Part shown: positions 13,191 to 23,275 of the stretch, piece by piece
How positions within the stretch are numbered: the stretch's first letter is position 1
How the letters are laid out: every line of letters begins with the position of its first letter
Assembly: GCA_030411725.1 (NCBI GenBank)
Contig: MU839832.1
Coordinates: 124,001 to 188,000, forward strand
From: Echria macrotheca
Taxonomy: Eukaryota > Ascomycota > Sordariomycetes > Sordariales > Schizotheciaceae
Direction of reading: 5' to 3'
Length of the DNA: 64,000 nucleotides
Program-made: the position numbers and the translations under genes
The notes under the pieces: model-generated
Told to the model about the DNA's origin: nothing
The model's input: the letters and a program-made list of their open reading frames with translations, nothing else
Databases searched by the model: none

Positions 13191-13220
<30 letters not shown>
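13191..13220. repeat. (GT)15 microsatellite
   Basis: Fifteen uninterrupted GT dinucleotides. Confidence 0.95.
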
Positions 13221-13222
<2 letters not shown>

Positions 13223-13300
13223 AAAGGGAATGAAGGGAAAGGGAATGAAGGGAAGGGGGAAAGGGGGAAAAACGAGAAACGTAATGAAATGGAGGATGAA

Positions 13301-13340
13301 GGCAAGGCAAAGCAAGGCAAGGCAAGGCAAGGCAAGGCAG
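13301..13340. repeat. (GGCAA)n pentanucleotide repeat
   Basis: Eight tandem units of GGCAA with one variant unit (AGCAA) and a changed final base. Confidence 0.9.
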
Positions 13341-13793
13341 GGTAAGGGGGTTAAGGGAGGGAAAATGACGTCTGTCGTTACTGGTTGATGGGAAAAAATC
13401 TGAATGAAATTCCGGGTTTGAGGTTGAGGTTTGCTCAGAATCATAGCTGTCCCTTGGGTGAGATGGATACATCTGCTCGCTTTGGTATATATAGTCGCTG
13501 CTCATAAGATGTAAGAGGAGCTTGTTGAAGCTGGTTTGGAGTTGGTATATTCTGGGTCGCAGTGTCGGGCAGATGGGAAATCGGTGGGTTGAATGGTGTG
13601 TCTATCTTGATGCTGTTGCTGTGTGGGTGGGATTGGGCAAGGGGTAGGGGTGGTAGGGTGGTAATGTCACATAAATCTGTTGTAGCCCTCTCGTGAGAAT
13701 GAGGCGGCGGTAATGTTGTCTCGAGTCGATAGGGGCCTAGATATCATTGATCTAGAGCCCTGGGTAGACCGTGTTCGTCCGAGAATGATGTAG

Positions 13794-15695
13794 CTACTCA
13801 GCTGCCGTCGACCAAGAAGTCCAGCCACCGTTAGAATAGCCGGCGCCGTGACCACCGAGACTCTGTCCAATTTGTCGAGGGAGCTGCTGTCCACTTCCCG
13901 GATTCCCATATCCCCCGAGCGGCACCGGCTGGCCCCGGAAGTCCTGGAAACGGGTCGCAGACAAGCCCGAGCCCGTACCTCCAATCCCTGACACCCCCGC
14001 GGCAGCGGCGGCGGTGCCGGCCGTGGTCTTCCGCGAGACGTCCGGAGCAAAACCCGCCGGATACCCAAGGGAGCTTCCACTTCCATCCCTCGTCATCATC
14101 TGGTGCCATCCTCCCCGGTCACCGCCCCCCTCCCCAGCAACAGCAGCGACACGAACCTCGCGCATCTCCCTGCTCACCCAGAAATACATGACAGTGCAGT
14201 CAACAAACTTGACATACCCGCCAAACAGGCCATCATCCTCCTTCACCTCCCACTTCTTCCGGACGATATCCTCCCCCCCGATCTCCTCGAGCCGCGACTT
14301 CGCGTGTCGGTTCGCCACCACCCTCGTAGCATGTTCCGCGCAGCGCACGGCGAGGAGCGCCTTGGTCTTTTGGGCCGACGGAAAGAAACGCGGCGTGCGG
14401 AAGACGATGTACTGACGGACGAGTTCCTCTTCCTCCGTCTCGAACATGGTTGCTGTTGGCTCCTTGTGGTTCACGGATTCTTCCAGCAACTTGGTTGTTG
14501 TTGTTGCTGACGGGTGATTAAAAACGCGGCCGGTGGGTCCGTAAACTGCCTCGGGCCCGCTTGTGGCTGCCCAGTTGCGTCGAGGGTGGTTGCTTGTCGT
14601 TGTTTCTGTTGAAGGGATGCTGGAATGAGTCTGATGAGAAGTTCGAGCCGAGGCGGCGGACTTGCGAACCTCCTTCTCCGCGATGAACGACACTTCATCT
14701 TGTGATCTGCCGGGGACGACAGGTAGCGCACCGGACATCATGGGCTCGAATTTTTGAGTTGCTGCTGTATGAGGAGAAGAAGAACGAAAAGGGCCCGACG
14801 GATTGCTGCTCTTGGCCTTCTGCTGGCCGCCGGACTTCACTAGCCGGTCCAGGGCTTCATCGCTTCCTGCCTTCCAGGATGATGGAGATGGGCCCATGGG
14901 GTTTCGGGCCGCGATGGGAGCTCGGACGGTTGGTCTGGGCCGCGAGCGCGGAGGTAGATACTCGTCGTCTCCGTCGTCGACCTTGCAGGCCCTCTTCCGG
15001 GGATTCTCGACAGTGCTTCGACCATGGGCCAACTTCGGAGGCCTATCATTCTGGGGGGTCTTATTTCGTACCTGCCCATTTGTGGTTGGGGAGCCCGCTG
15101 GGAGAAAGCTGTTGAAGCTGATTTGGGCCAGATACGGGTTTACGGCTGCGGGTTTGGAGAGGAAGGGTGCTGGGCGGATGCTTGTCGAGTTTATCAGAGG
15201 GCTCGTTGGGTCGATTTGAGTGCATTCCGGGCTGTCCCGGGGCGCATCTTCTTCCTTCTTAAGCGCTTGCTTGCGGAGGGCGGCGGATATATCATTATCG
15301 TCGTCGCTGTCTCCGGCCTCCCCCTTGTGCTCTGGAGTGTCTTGATCTTGTAGTGGAGCTTCCTGTGGTCGAGACATATCCGGGGGGGTCTTCTGAGAGT
15401 TTGCGTGGGGCGGGACGGAAGGATCAGGAGGAGAGAGAACGGATGATGTGGGATCGTCCGGTCTGGACACGGGACGAGCTGGGTTGCTCGTATCTTGTCC
15501 GGACGAACTCTGGGGGAGATTTCCGTCCTGTGTCTCCGTCTCATCAGCCTTGTTCGGCCCGGTATCCGAGCCGGGAGTTGGTGCACGCGGTCCTTCGACA
15601 CCGGACGGTGGCAGTTGGGACGGAAACCCCCATGATGGCTCCAGCAACATGCTCAAGCCACCCGGGGGTCCGGGTTCTTTCGGGACATCGTCCAT
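13794..15695 (-). CDS. Hypothetical low-complexity protein with a small ordered core
   Basis: Not recognised. A single open frame; the chosen ATG at 15695 gives 633 aa beginning MDDVPKEPGPPGG. An in-frame ATG 89 codons upstream exists, but that stretch does not look coding. Residues 1-400 are rich in Pro, Ser, Thr and Asp and probably disordered, with a basic patch NPRKRACKV that may be a nuclear localisation signal. A more ordered region follows at roughly residues 410-515 (motifs EEELVRQYIVFRTPRFFPSA and FGGYVKFVDCTVMYFWVSRE), then a Gly/Ser-rich tail. The ordered core suggests a real gene with a lineage-restricted domain. Function unknown; the convergent position with MOT1 gives no hint. 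Confidence 0.7.
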   Translation of the reverse strand: MDDVPKEPGPPGGLSMLLEPSWGFPSQLPPSGVEGPRAPTPGSDTGPNKADETETQDGNLPQSSSGQDTSNPARPVSRPDDPTSSVLSPPDPSVPPHANSQKTPPDMSRPQEAPLQDQDTPEHKGEAGDSDDDNDISAALRKQALKKEEDAPRDSPECTQIDPTSPLINSTSIRPAPFLSKPAAVNPYLAQISFNSFLPAGSPTTNGQVRNKTPQNDRPPKLAHGRSTVENPRKRACKVDDGDDEYLPPRSRPRPTVRAPIAARNPMGPSPSSWKAGSDEALDRLVKSGGQQKAKSSNPSGPFRSSSPHTAATQKFEPMMSGALPVVPGRSQDEVSFIAEKEVRKSAASARTSHQTHSSIPSTETTTSNHPRRNWAATSGPEAVYGPTGRVFNHPSATTTTKLLEESVNHKEPTATMFETEEEELVRQYIVFRTPRFFPSAQKTKALLAVRCAEHATRVVANRHAKSRLEEIGGEDIVRKKWEVKEDDGLFGGYVKFVDCTVMYFWVSREMREVRVAAVAGEGGGDRGGWHQMMTRDGSGSSLGYPAGFAPDVSRKTTAGTAAAAAGVSGIGGTGSGLSATRFQDFRGQPVPLGGYGNPGSGQQLPRQIGQSLGGHGAGYSNGGWTSWSTAAE

Positions 15696-16403
15696 AGTAG
15701 AACGGGCTGGTCGATTTGGGTTGCTCGAGGTTGTGGTGCAGGAGCGATCTGGGGGGGGGGTGCGAATGCCGTGGTAAGAGGAGAAGTGTGAGAGACCACG
15801 GGAGGTGCGAGTTAACAGGGCAACCCCATCAAAGAAGGCCGGCGTCACAGTCGCAGATATTAGGATGGAGAACGAAGAGCACCACTCTAAGCACACATTC
15901 ACCGGCGGGCGTTTGTACCGGCTTCGCAAAGGAAGCTTCATTGAAATCAGATCACCCTTCACAGAAGCAGCAGGTTCGGTGGTGAATTTGCATGTTCAAG
16001 GTGTGAAGATTCAGGCACCCTGATGGGCAAAAGACCGCCAGTGATGCAAGACATCTTAGACTGTTTATTTACTTGCGGGCAACTGAGTCAAAGAGGACTC
16101 AGTCAGGAAGATGAAGGCATTCAGAAACAAAGGAATAGAATAGATATAGATAGATGACCTGGCCCAGCCGGAGCTGGCTGGGCCACTACCACCAATACAC
16201 ACACAATCTATTCCCTGCAGAGAACCCAGATTCCCACACAAGGTCGATATAACTGCTTGACAGGGCAGGTACAATACAGAGCTCTTCCCATCACCCCTTG
16301 CCGTCTTGGACAACACACCCCCGCCGCCGTCCGCGGAATAGATCACCTAACCGTTAGCTCGTAGTTTTAGTACCGGCCAGACCTGCCACCAAAATCGTCA
16401 CTA
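15696..16403. other. Intergenic region containing dispersed repeat copy A
   Basis: No gene was seen here. Most of the stretch is occupied by the repeat at 16008-16239 and its flanks. Confidence 0.6.
16008..16239 (+). repeat. Dispersed repeat family, copy A
   Basis: About 232 bp matching 42498-42725 over its full length with scattered substitutions and small indels. Shared blocks include GATTCAGGCACCCTGA, AGACATCTTAGACT, the GATAGAT tract, GGCCCAGC...GGCTGGGCC, and TTCCCTGCAG...ATTCCCACA. A perfect inverted repeat at 16161-16169/16176-16184 forms a 9-bp stem. No terminal inverted repeats, no coding capacity and no tRNA-like A/B boxes were recognised. Confidence 0.8.
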
Positions 16404-18063
16404 TCACCACCGGCCAGCCCTGTCACCAATATCGTCACTATCACCACTAGACCCGCTATCATCCGACCACCGCTGTCTCTGAGGATGACGGCCACCCATA
16501 AGATGGATCATGGCTCTGTCCACAGCCCCCACGCATACGTACACGGCCAAGAAGCCTGCAGTAAAGGACAACGGCGTAGATGCCCAGGCGCCCAGGCTCT
16601 GTGCGAGGAGGGCGAGCAAGACCAGGCTGACAAAGAACGCCATAGCCAGCAGGAACTGCCGCTGGCTCCAGCTTTGTCGGCGCCAGACCAATAGCCCCAC
16701 GAATAGCGGGAATGCTGTAACCCATACTGTATAAAGTGCCCACGAATAGGCCGACGTCGCAGGGGAGGTATCGATGGGCGGGAGTGCTATGCTAGACACA
16801 AGACTGGCGCTGCCAGTGACGTATTGGGCCGCCGTGGCAAAGCTGTGTCCGGCAACAACACAGGGCCCCAGCCCCAGCCACAACCCAAGAGCCAGAAAGA
16901 AATGAGGGCTCACGCAACGTGTCTTGCGAGTAGAAATAGGGCCTAGCAGTGTTTCCCGTCCACAGTTTTCGTCGAAAATATGTCCAGATGCTGGGATGAA
17001 CACCAAGGGATTTCCAGCCACTGTGTTCAGATTCCCAGACTTTCCGAGAATATTATCGTGGGTTATGGCGGCAAGATTCTCCGCGTTGAACAGGCTCGTA
17101 TCGCTTTCCATCGCCAAGCTGACCGTCGTGCGTCTCTGGCCGTCATCGTCCCCAATCGCAACCCGCCAGCCGACAACGTTTTCCTCATCCCCGGTTTGTG
17201 TCCCCCCCGCAACAGGAAATCTCACGGACAGGGCACCGCCGGTCGGGCAGCCCCAGAGGTGAGCTTTGCTGGGCGGTGTCGGGTAGATGTGAAGTGGGAC
17301 TTTCGTCTTCTCCAAAACGCCGAGAGTCTCGGGCTGGTAATGCCTCTCCGGCTTGATATTTCTTCGATAAAACCTGTCTGGTTCGTAGTACTCGTTTAAC
17401 CGTTGATCAAGAGCTTTCGAAGCCAGCCGTCGTTCGTCATGTCCTTCCTTATCAAAGCGCCGGCTTCTATCCCCAGTGCCACGAGCTTCGTTACACTTGG
17501 GCTCCGGCGATAGTTCTAGCGGCTCCTCTATTGAGATCGGGTGTATACGGCGTTGTTTGAAAACCACCATATCACTGTTGTCCGATGCGGGCCGCGAGCG
17601 ATTGGAAACTGGATGAGGGCGAGGGGAAGGTGAAGTACGACGCCGCCAAAGATCGCTGGCATCATCGGGGCTCGTTCGAACGACCCGGGCGGGTTCATAT
17701 AACTTTACGCGCTCATGGATTGCGAGCGAGGCACTAACCATGAGCAGGGGAAAAATGTTAGGGGACTGAACCCTACGCACAGGTCAATACATGCGTTCGG
17801 GACACCAGGAGTGTGACTTACGGTCTGGCCCTATACACGGAATAGTTGAAGATTCCAGCAGCTACTCCTTCGAGCTCGGGGTGAGTGGTCGAGACGTGCT
17901 TGCGGAAACTGGTTGCAGCTGCAAAGTCCGCAGCTCCTGGAAATTCGACTCTACACTCGAAGCATTTGAACGGCAGCGTGCTCGATCTCGGGATCCGCGC
18001 CGTCCAGGACTCGTAAAAATCCCAATTCTTCGGCCTGTCGGTCGCGGGACAGTCTTCCGCCAT
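16404..18063 (-). CDS. Hypothetical protein: zinc-finger-like N-terminus, about four C-terminal membrane segments
   Basis: Not recognised. Two exons, 17822-18063 and 16404-17772, join in frame across a 49-nt intron (GTAAGT donor, GCGTAG acceptor) to give 536 aa starting MAEDCPATDRPKNW. Near residue 35 there is a C-x2-C-x18-H-x4-H pattern (FKCFECRVEF ... FRKHVSTTH), like a C2H2 finger with an enlarged loop. The middle is charged and probably disordered (residues 85-230). Hydrophobic stretches follow in the last third: LALGLWLGLGPCVVAGHSF, ALYTVWVTAFPLFVGLLVW, FLLAMAFFVSLVLLALLAQ and FTAGFLAVYVCVGAV. A zinc finger together with membrane segments is unusual. The gene shares a short promoter region with a divergent membrane-protein gene. 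Confidence 0.7.
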
Positions 18064-18443
18064 CTTGTCACGTTGAGATCAATGATTCTCTCGTTGTCGG
18101 TGGATGGCCGAATGGAGCGGAGGGGCCGTCTCTTCTTTCCCTTTGCTTGCTGCAATTCGAGAGATTGTCGCCAGAGAGAAGTATTGGAGATGGGCTGGCT
18201 GCTGGTTCGTCGTGAGGCGCGCACTGCCACTCCTGCGGTGAGGTGGTGCGCGAACCGCCGGCCTCCCAGAGCCTTGCGCCGTTCTGCACCGATAGGCCCT
18301 CGTTGCCCGAACCGTGGACTTTCTGGTTTGTTCTGTTTTGCATTCCCTCTCGTGCCCTCAACTACGCCCTCAACTCTGCATTGTATGTCTTCGCAAACCT
18401 GCGATCTCAAGGGCTCTTCCACTCCACGAGCGACAAGCGCAAT
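18064..18443. other. Short divergent promoter region
   Basis: 380 bp between two divergent genes that both encode predicted membrane proteins. No specific motif could be named. Confidence 0.5.
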
Positions 18444-19441
18444 ATGGCTTTTATAGCTGCCAACATCATCGGCCTCGTCAAAATCAGCGGCGTCATCAAC
18501 CAGTGCACCCAACTCGTCACTTCCTGGCAGAGACTAGTAGCCGATGGTCACGATAATCCAGACTTGGGGGTTGACGAGGACCTGCGAGATCTCCAGCAGA
18601 GCCTACAACGCCTCCAAGGACTGTTGGCCAAGACACAGCGGCAGCAGCCGCCGGCATTACAGGATGCGATCTCGAGATGTGCTGTCGAGACGGGGTCAGT
18701 CCTAGATCGCCTTTCTTCAAACACACGAGGGAATGCACCTTGCCGGCGAGATATAAGAACCGTGATACCACCCGATCCATCGAACGCCGAGATTCGACGA
18801 CAAATACAGTATTGTTCGTCCAAATGGTGAGTACTCCGCCAAAGTCCAAATCCCCAGATGCTGACTGATTCTCTTCGCAGCCGCGAACTCGCCGAAGCCG
18901 TATCGCTTGAGATGAAGGACCCTTCGCCGATGGCCCTGAAAGCCGAACCACGACTCAGTCGTACCGAAAAAGCGAGAAACATTCCGTCGATGCCTAGCTG
19001 GCTTGTTTGTGTCGTCTTCGTTATAGCTTTCGCGGGTGCCATGGCCATGAGTCTTTGGGCTATGCTACAAAGGAGAGACGAGGGAGACGCTCAAGGAGAT
19101 GGACTTGATGTGAGTTCCATGCTAAACCCGCTCGAAAACCCCAGGCGGCGTTCTGTCTCGTTGGCTAACGAAAACGACAGGCTCTAGATCCGTTACTAGT
19201 CGAGCTCCTGGCGTCACCCGCTACGCTGGTTCTAGGCACGACGGCCGTAACATTTCCGCTGGCGGCATATCATCTCTTCCACACGGGGAACGAGTATCGA
19301 GATTTGGCGCTATTGTGTGGCATCGGAACCGGCGTTGTTGGGGGCATATTCGCAGGGCTCGACTGGATAGCCGTGATTCTCCAGGTCGTGCCCTGGTGTG
19401 CCCTCGTCATGTTGCCGTTGACAACGTACTACTGTGCCTGA
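18444..19441 (+). CDS. Hypothetical protein: HeLo-like helical N-terminus plus C-terminal membrane segments
   Basis: Three exons, 18444-18826, 18881-19109 and 19181-19441, keep frame and give 290 aa. The start MAFIAANIIGLVKISGVI and the following helices (residues 1-95, including DLRDLQQSLQRLQGLL) resemble the N-terminal 'HeLo-like' or fungal_N domains that precede NLR-type proteins in filamentous fungi. This is a resemblance in style, not a proven match. Membrane segments follow: WLVCVVFVIAFAGAMAMSLW in exon 2, then ATLVLGTTAVTFPLAAYHLF and a long hydrophobic stretch ending CALVMLPLTTYYCA in exon 3. There is no NTPase domain. The ORF stays open upstream to 18243, but the ATG at 18444 fits the helical start better. 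Divergent from the preceding gene. Confidence 0.7.
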
Positions 19442-19981
19442 AGAGAGAAACCGTAGGGCCTGGCAAACCAAGATAGTCGAAGCAATAAAACTTGATGGCT
19501 TGGCGGCTCAAGGTGGTCGTGTTCGAGATATGTCATGATCTGAAGAACGAGAACAATAGATGAGGAGCAGTCTGGGGAAACTCTCTTGCAGCTTTCATCA
19601 GGTCTACTCCATAACTGGATGATTGTTAGCTTGGTATCATGTTGATGGGGGACGGGTGAAGACCCGTGCTAACAGTCAATCAAGGATCAGTGGAACAAGC
19701 CAGCGCCCCTGTGTCCCCGCGTCGCTCTCCCCGCTAAAGAATAAGGTTATCGATAAGAGCATTCCTGCAGGCATCGGAGCTGTCGACGTTCGCAACTCAG
19801 GAACGCGCTTTCAATTCGGGGCATTCCCGGCGCTTTGGAAACTTGTTAATGCGACGAAGATATACCCAAGCTTGCCAGTCCAGGCATGAGCGCACCCATA
19901 AGATAGCCTCTCTTCCACCAGACAAGCATTGCTGCCAGCCACTCTTCCAGCTCGAAAGCATTCTGAACTCGACGACCCGCG
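19442..19981. other. Intergenic, promoter side of CEG1
   Basis: 540 bp without a recognisable gene or repeat. Confidence 0.5.
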
Positions 19982-21222
19982 ATGGACTCCGAATCGCATC
20001 CCATTAAGGACATTGCGAACCCCGGCGTCAAAGCCGAGTTCCCCTTCTTAAGGAACCTCCGAGAGGAGGTCGCCCAGCTGCTCAACAGAAACTCCCTCAG
20101 CTTTCCCGGCGCCCAGCCCGTCAGCTTCTCGCGACGCCACATCGATGAGCTCCAGAAAAAAGAGTACCTCCCACCCCCCCTTACCCGTTTGCGCCTTCGT
20201 TGCTCACCGGTTCCCAAAACAGCTACTACGTCTGCGAAAAGTCTGACGGCATCCGATACCTCCTCTACCTGACGACGGACGATAACGGAGGCGAGTTGCA
20301 CTACCTCATCGACCGCAAGAACGACTACTGGTTGATCCACCAGCGCAACCTCCACTTCCCCCTGCAGAACGACTACCAGGCCTTCCACACCGGCACGCTC
20401 ATCGACGGCGAGCTCGTCGTGGACAAGCTCCCGAGCGGCGAGGAGGTGCCCAAGTTCCTCGTCTTCGACCTGCTCGCGCTCGACGGCAAGGCCGACCTGC
20501 TCTCGAAGCCGCTGGACAAGCGGCTCGGCTACTTCAAGGAGCACGTCATGAAGCCCTACAAGAAGCTGTTCCAGGAGTTTCCGCAAGAACTACCGCTGCA
20601 GGCCTTCCAGGTCGAGATGAAGGACATGCAGTTCTCGTACGGCATCGAGATGATGTTCCGCGAGGTACTACCGAAACTGCGGCACCAGAACGACGGCCTG
20701 ATCTTCACCTGCCGCACGAGCCCCTACCAGTTCGGCACGGACCAGCACATCCTCAAGTGGAAGGCGCCGCACGACAACACGATCGACTTCCGCCTGCGCC
20801 TCAGCTGGCCCCTCGTCGAGCCGACCGAGGCCGAGCGCGCCGAACAGGGCCAGGACGAGCCGTTCGTCGACTACGAGGCCCTCCCGGAGGCGCGGCTGAT
20901 GGTCTTCACGGGCAACGACCGCGGCGGGCCGGGCTACCAGGAGTTTGGGGAACCGCTCTATCTGACCGAGGACGAGTGGGAGAGGCTCATGGCGCTGGGC
21001 GACCCGCTGCAGGACCGCGTGGTGGAGTGCTGTCTGGACGAGGAGAAGCGGTGGCGGTTGTACCGGTTTCGGGACGACAAGAGCGAGGCGAATCACATTA
21101 GTACTGTGAACAGCGTGCTGGAGAGTATTCGCGACGGTGTCAGGGAGGAGGAGCTTTTGGAGGCCGCGAGGGCGATTAAGGATAGTTGGAAGTTGAGGCA
21201 GCAGCAGCAGCATGGCCGGTGA
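19982..21222 (+). CDS. CEG1: mRNA capping enzyme, GTP:RNA guanylyltransferase (alpha subunit)
   Basis: Transfers GMP from GTP to the 5' diphosphate end of nascent Pol II transcripts in the nucleus. Two exons, 19982-20163 and 20223-21222, give 393 aa. Seen: motif I EKSDGIRY with the nucleotidyl lysine at residue 67 (the exon junction lies just upstream, inside KKDYYVCEKSDG); motif III DGELVVD; motif IIIa FLVFDLLALDG; motif IV DGLIFTCR; motif V ILKWKAP; and an OB-fold motif VI region WRLYRFRDDKSEANH. There is no triphosphatase domain, so this is the stand-alone fungal alpha subunit. Codons in exon 2 are strongly G/C-ending. The C-terminus ends in a short Gln run. Confidence 0.95.
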
Positions 21223-22207
21223 TCGGTGATTGGGGCCTTTTCTGGATCGATGGTTCAAAGCGAGGACCTACGGGGATAAGCTAGCGAGCGGAGGTGGGTG
21301 TGGATGGTTGAGTTCAAATGGGTGGGAGGCTGAGGATGGTAAGGGCTCATGATGCTGATTCGTGAGGCGAGGCGAGGCATGAAAATGTTTTCTTCAGGCG
21401 TGTTTAGGTGCTAAGGTGGGTGCTAAGGTGGTAGGGCGGTATGTTCAGCGCTAGGCTCTTATGTCTAGCGGCACTCTCATGTTCTTCTATCTTTATGGCG
21501 TACCGGGTGGGCAGGCTGGCGGTTGCGCGGAGTTCAAAGGGAGGACTACTTGGACGGGATGTTGACAGGTATATTTGCGATTTTATGTACAGCCCGCAGA
21601 ACCGCAGCAGCTGAGGTGCTCGTCGAGATTGTCCCAACTACTTGGACAAATCGCAGCGGACAAAGGCTGGAATAAAACACATGGTTGCTAAAACTTTATA
21701 TCTTTGTCGTGGCCTGGTGATTTGATGTGTTCTATACAGGGGTAGACTAAATGCCAACGTGGAAGCCATTTGTAGATAGAAACCGCAGGCGCGGAATGGT
21801 TTGAACGAACGCTAGGTCTAGACTTAGATGGATGGCGAGGCGCATATCAAGCAGCAATCATCACTATGCAGCACGCACTGGTGACCTTTGTCAAATTCCT
21901 GCTCATTTAAGCTACCTTACGGTCTGCATCAAGGAGAAAATACCGTTCTACACTAGCTATGAGCCGCGCCGGGACCAAACTCCTCCAGATCCAGCCGAAT
22001 CCTCATCATCCCCACCAGAGTTAAATGCGGCAAATCCCTCCTTGACATGCTCGGTGCTGGAGGGTAGTCTTATTAATTACATGACAGGAAAAAACACAGA
22101 ATGCTGCTTGCCCATGCATCCATGGAAACAAGTCATCCAGATCGCGCCCGAAGATCTTGTGTCTTCGTTATGGTTGCCCCTATTCAGGGGCAATACCGAG
22201 GTACATC
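21223..22207. other. Convergent intergenic region (CEG1 / membrane protein)
   Basis: 985 bp of 3' flanks. No gene, RNA or repeat was recognised. Confidence 0.6.
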
Positions 22208-23275
22208 TTAAAAGATGCCGAGGACGGTGTACAGCATCACCATCATGATGCAGTACGAGGCAGCCGAGCCGCCGCCGCCGCCGTTGCCCGACTTTTTGGC
22301 CTTGGGAAGACCCGAATCGGAGCCGGCGCTCGAAGCTGTATGGTGGGGGACCGCGGTCGGGGGCGAGTAGCTTCCGTTGTTGGAATGAATGGTCAGCCAC
22401 GGGCCCGAGATGGACGCACCGGTGCCAGTTCCAAGAGCGCGAGTGACGGTGATCGTGGTGTTGCTAGTCGCGGTGGTCCAGACCGCGACCGTGGTGACGT
22501 TAGCGGGGGTTGTAATCTCCGTCTCCGAACTGGTTCCAGACGAGGTGGCATTGGAAGACGACGCCAACTGGGTTATCGGGGTGTCGGTCGCGGAAGCGGT
22601 CATCCCATCGACTGCCACCGTCGTGAGGGTGCTGCTCATTGGGGCACCGCCCGTGCAAGAGTCATCGTCCGTGGTAGAAACTTCAGTCGACGAACTGGCA
22701 GTGGTGAAGGCGGTAATCACCACGGCTGTGATAGTGCTAGTAGAAGCTTCTGTCTCAGTCGAGGTGGTGTCAATGTCACTGTCAGACCTGTATGAGTTAG
22801 CTTATTGTGACTCTGAGAAAGAACAGGAACCTACTGGGTCTCGGTTCCGGCGACCGACGAGACAGCCGATCCGGAGATGGCAGACGGGGTCGGATACGAA
22901 GTATCAATGGGACCGTAGCTCTCATAGTCGCCATACAGATTACGGGGAGCGAGAGTGACGGAGGTGGTAGTCGAGAAAGCATCGTCAATGGAGAAACCAT
23001 CGTCAACAACGAAAGACTTGTTCTCAGACGACGAAAAGATCGTGAGGTTGACTTTTCCACCGTTAGCGCAGATCCAAAAGGGGAACGACGGAATACCTAC
23101 GGTTCACACGAGTGGGCGAGTGGATGGCCATATCCATACCAATGGCCAAAAGAGCGACACAGGTCAGGAGGGTCAGAAGGTAGCCGAAAGGGACCATGAG
23201 GTAGACTCTGTAGAAGTCGCAGGTGGACTTCGGCTGAGCCGCCTCGCTGTCGGGAATATCATTCGGAGAACCCAT
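22208..23275 (-). CDS. Hypothetical Ser/Thr-rich membrane or cell-wall protein
   Basis: Three exons, 23101-23275, 22835-23051 and 22208-22787, join in frame (introns of 49 and 47 nt) to give 323 aa. The N-terminus has a short cytosolic-looking stretch, then a membrane segment VYLMVPFGYLLTLLTCVALL at about residues 24-43. Most of the rest is very rich in Ser and Thr with several N-x-S/T sites, as in heavily O-glycosylated surface proteins. The end is a Gly-rich linker followed by a hydrophobic tail SYCIMMVMLYTVLGIF, which resembles a GPI-attachment signal or a second membrane anchor. No catalytic domain was seen. A surface sensor or wall protein is possible (inference). Confidence 0.75.

Larger units (their letters stand above)
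12292..13793. other. MOT1 3' flank, rich in simple repeats
   Basis: A 1.5-kb convergent interval with no recognisable gene. From about 13070 it becomes purine-rich on the plus strand and carries several unrelated simple repeats side by side, listed separately. Confidence 0.7.

Noticed and set aside
15696..15962. Upstream ATG extending the orphan 13794-15695 gene by 89 codons
   Set aside because: The added part contains a C-run read-out and does not resemble the rest; the ATG at 15695 is preferred.
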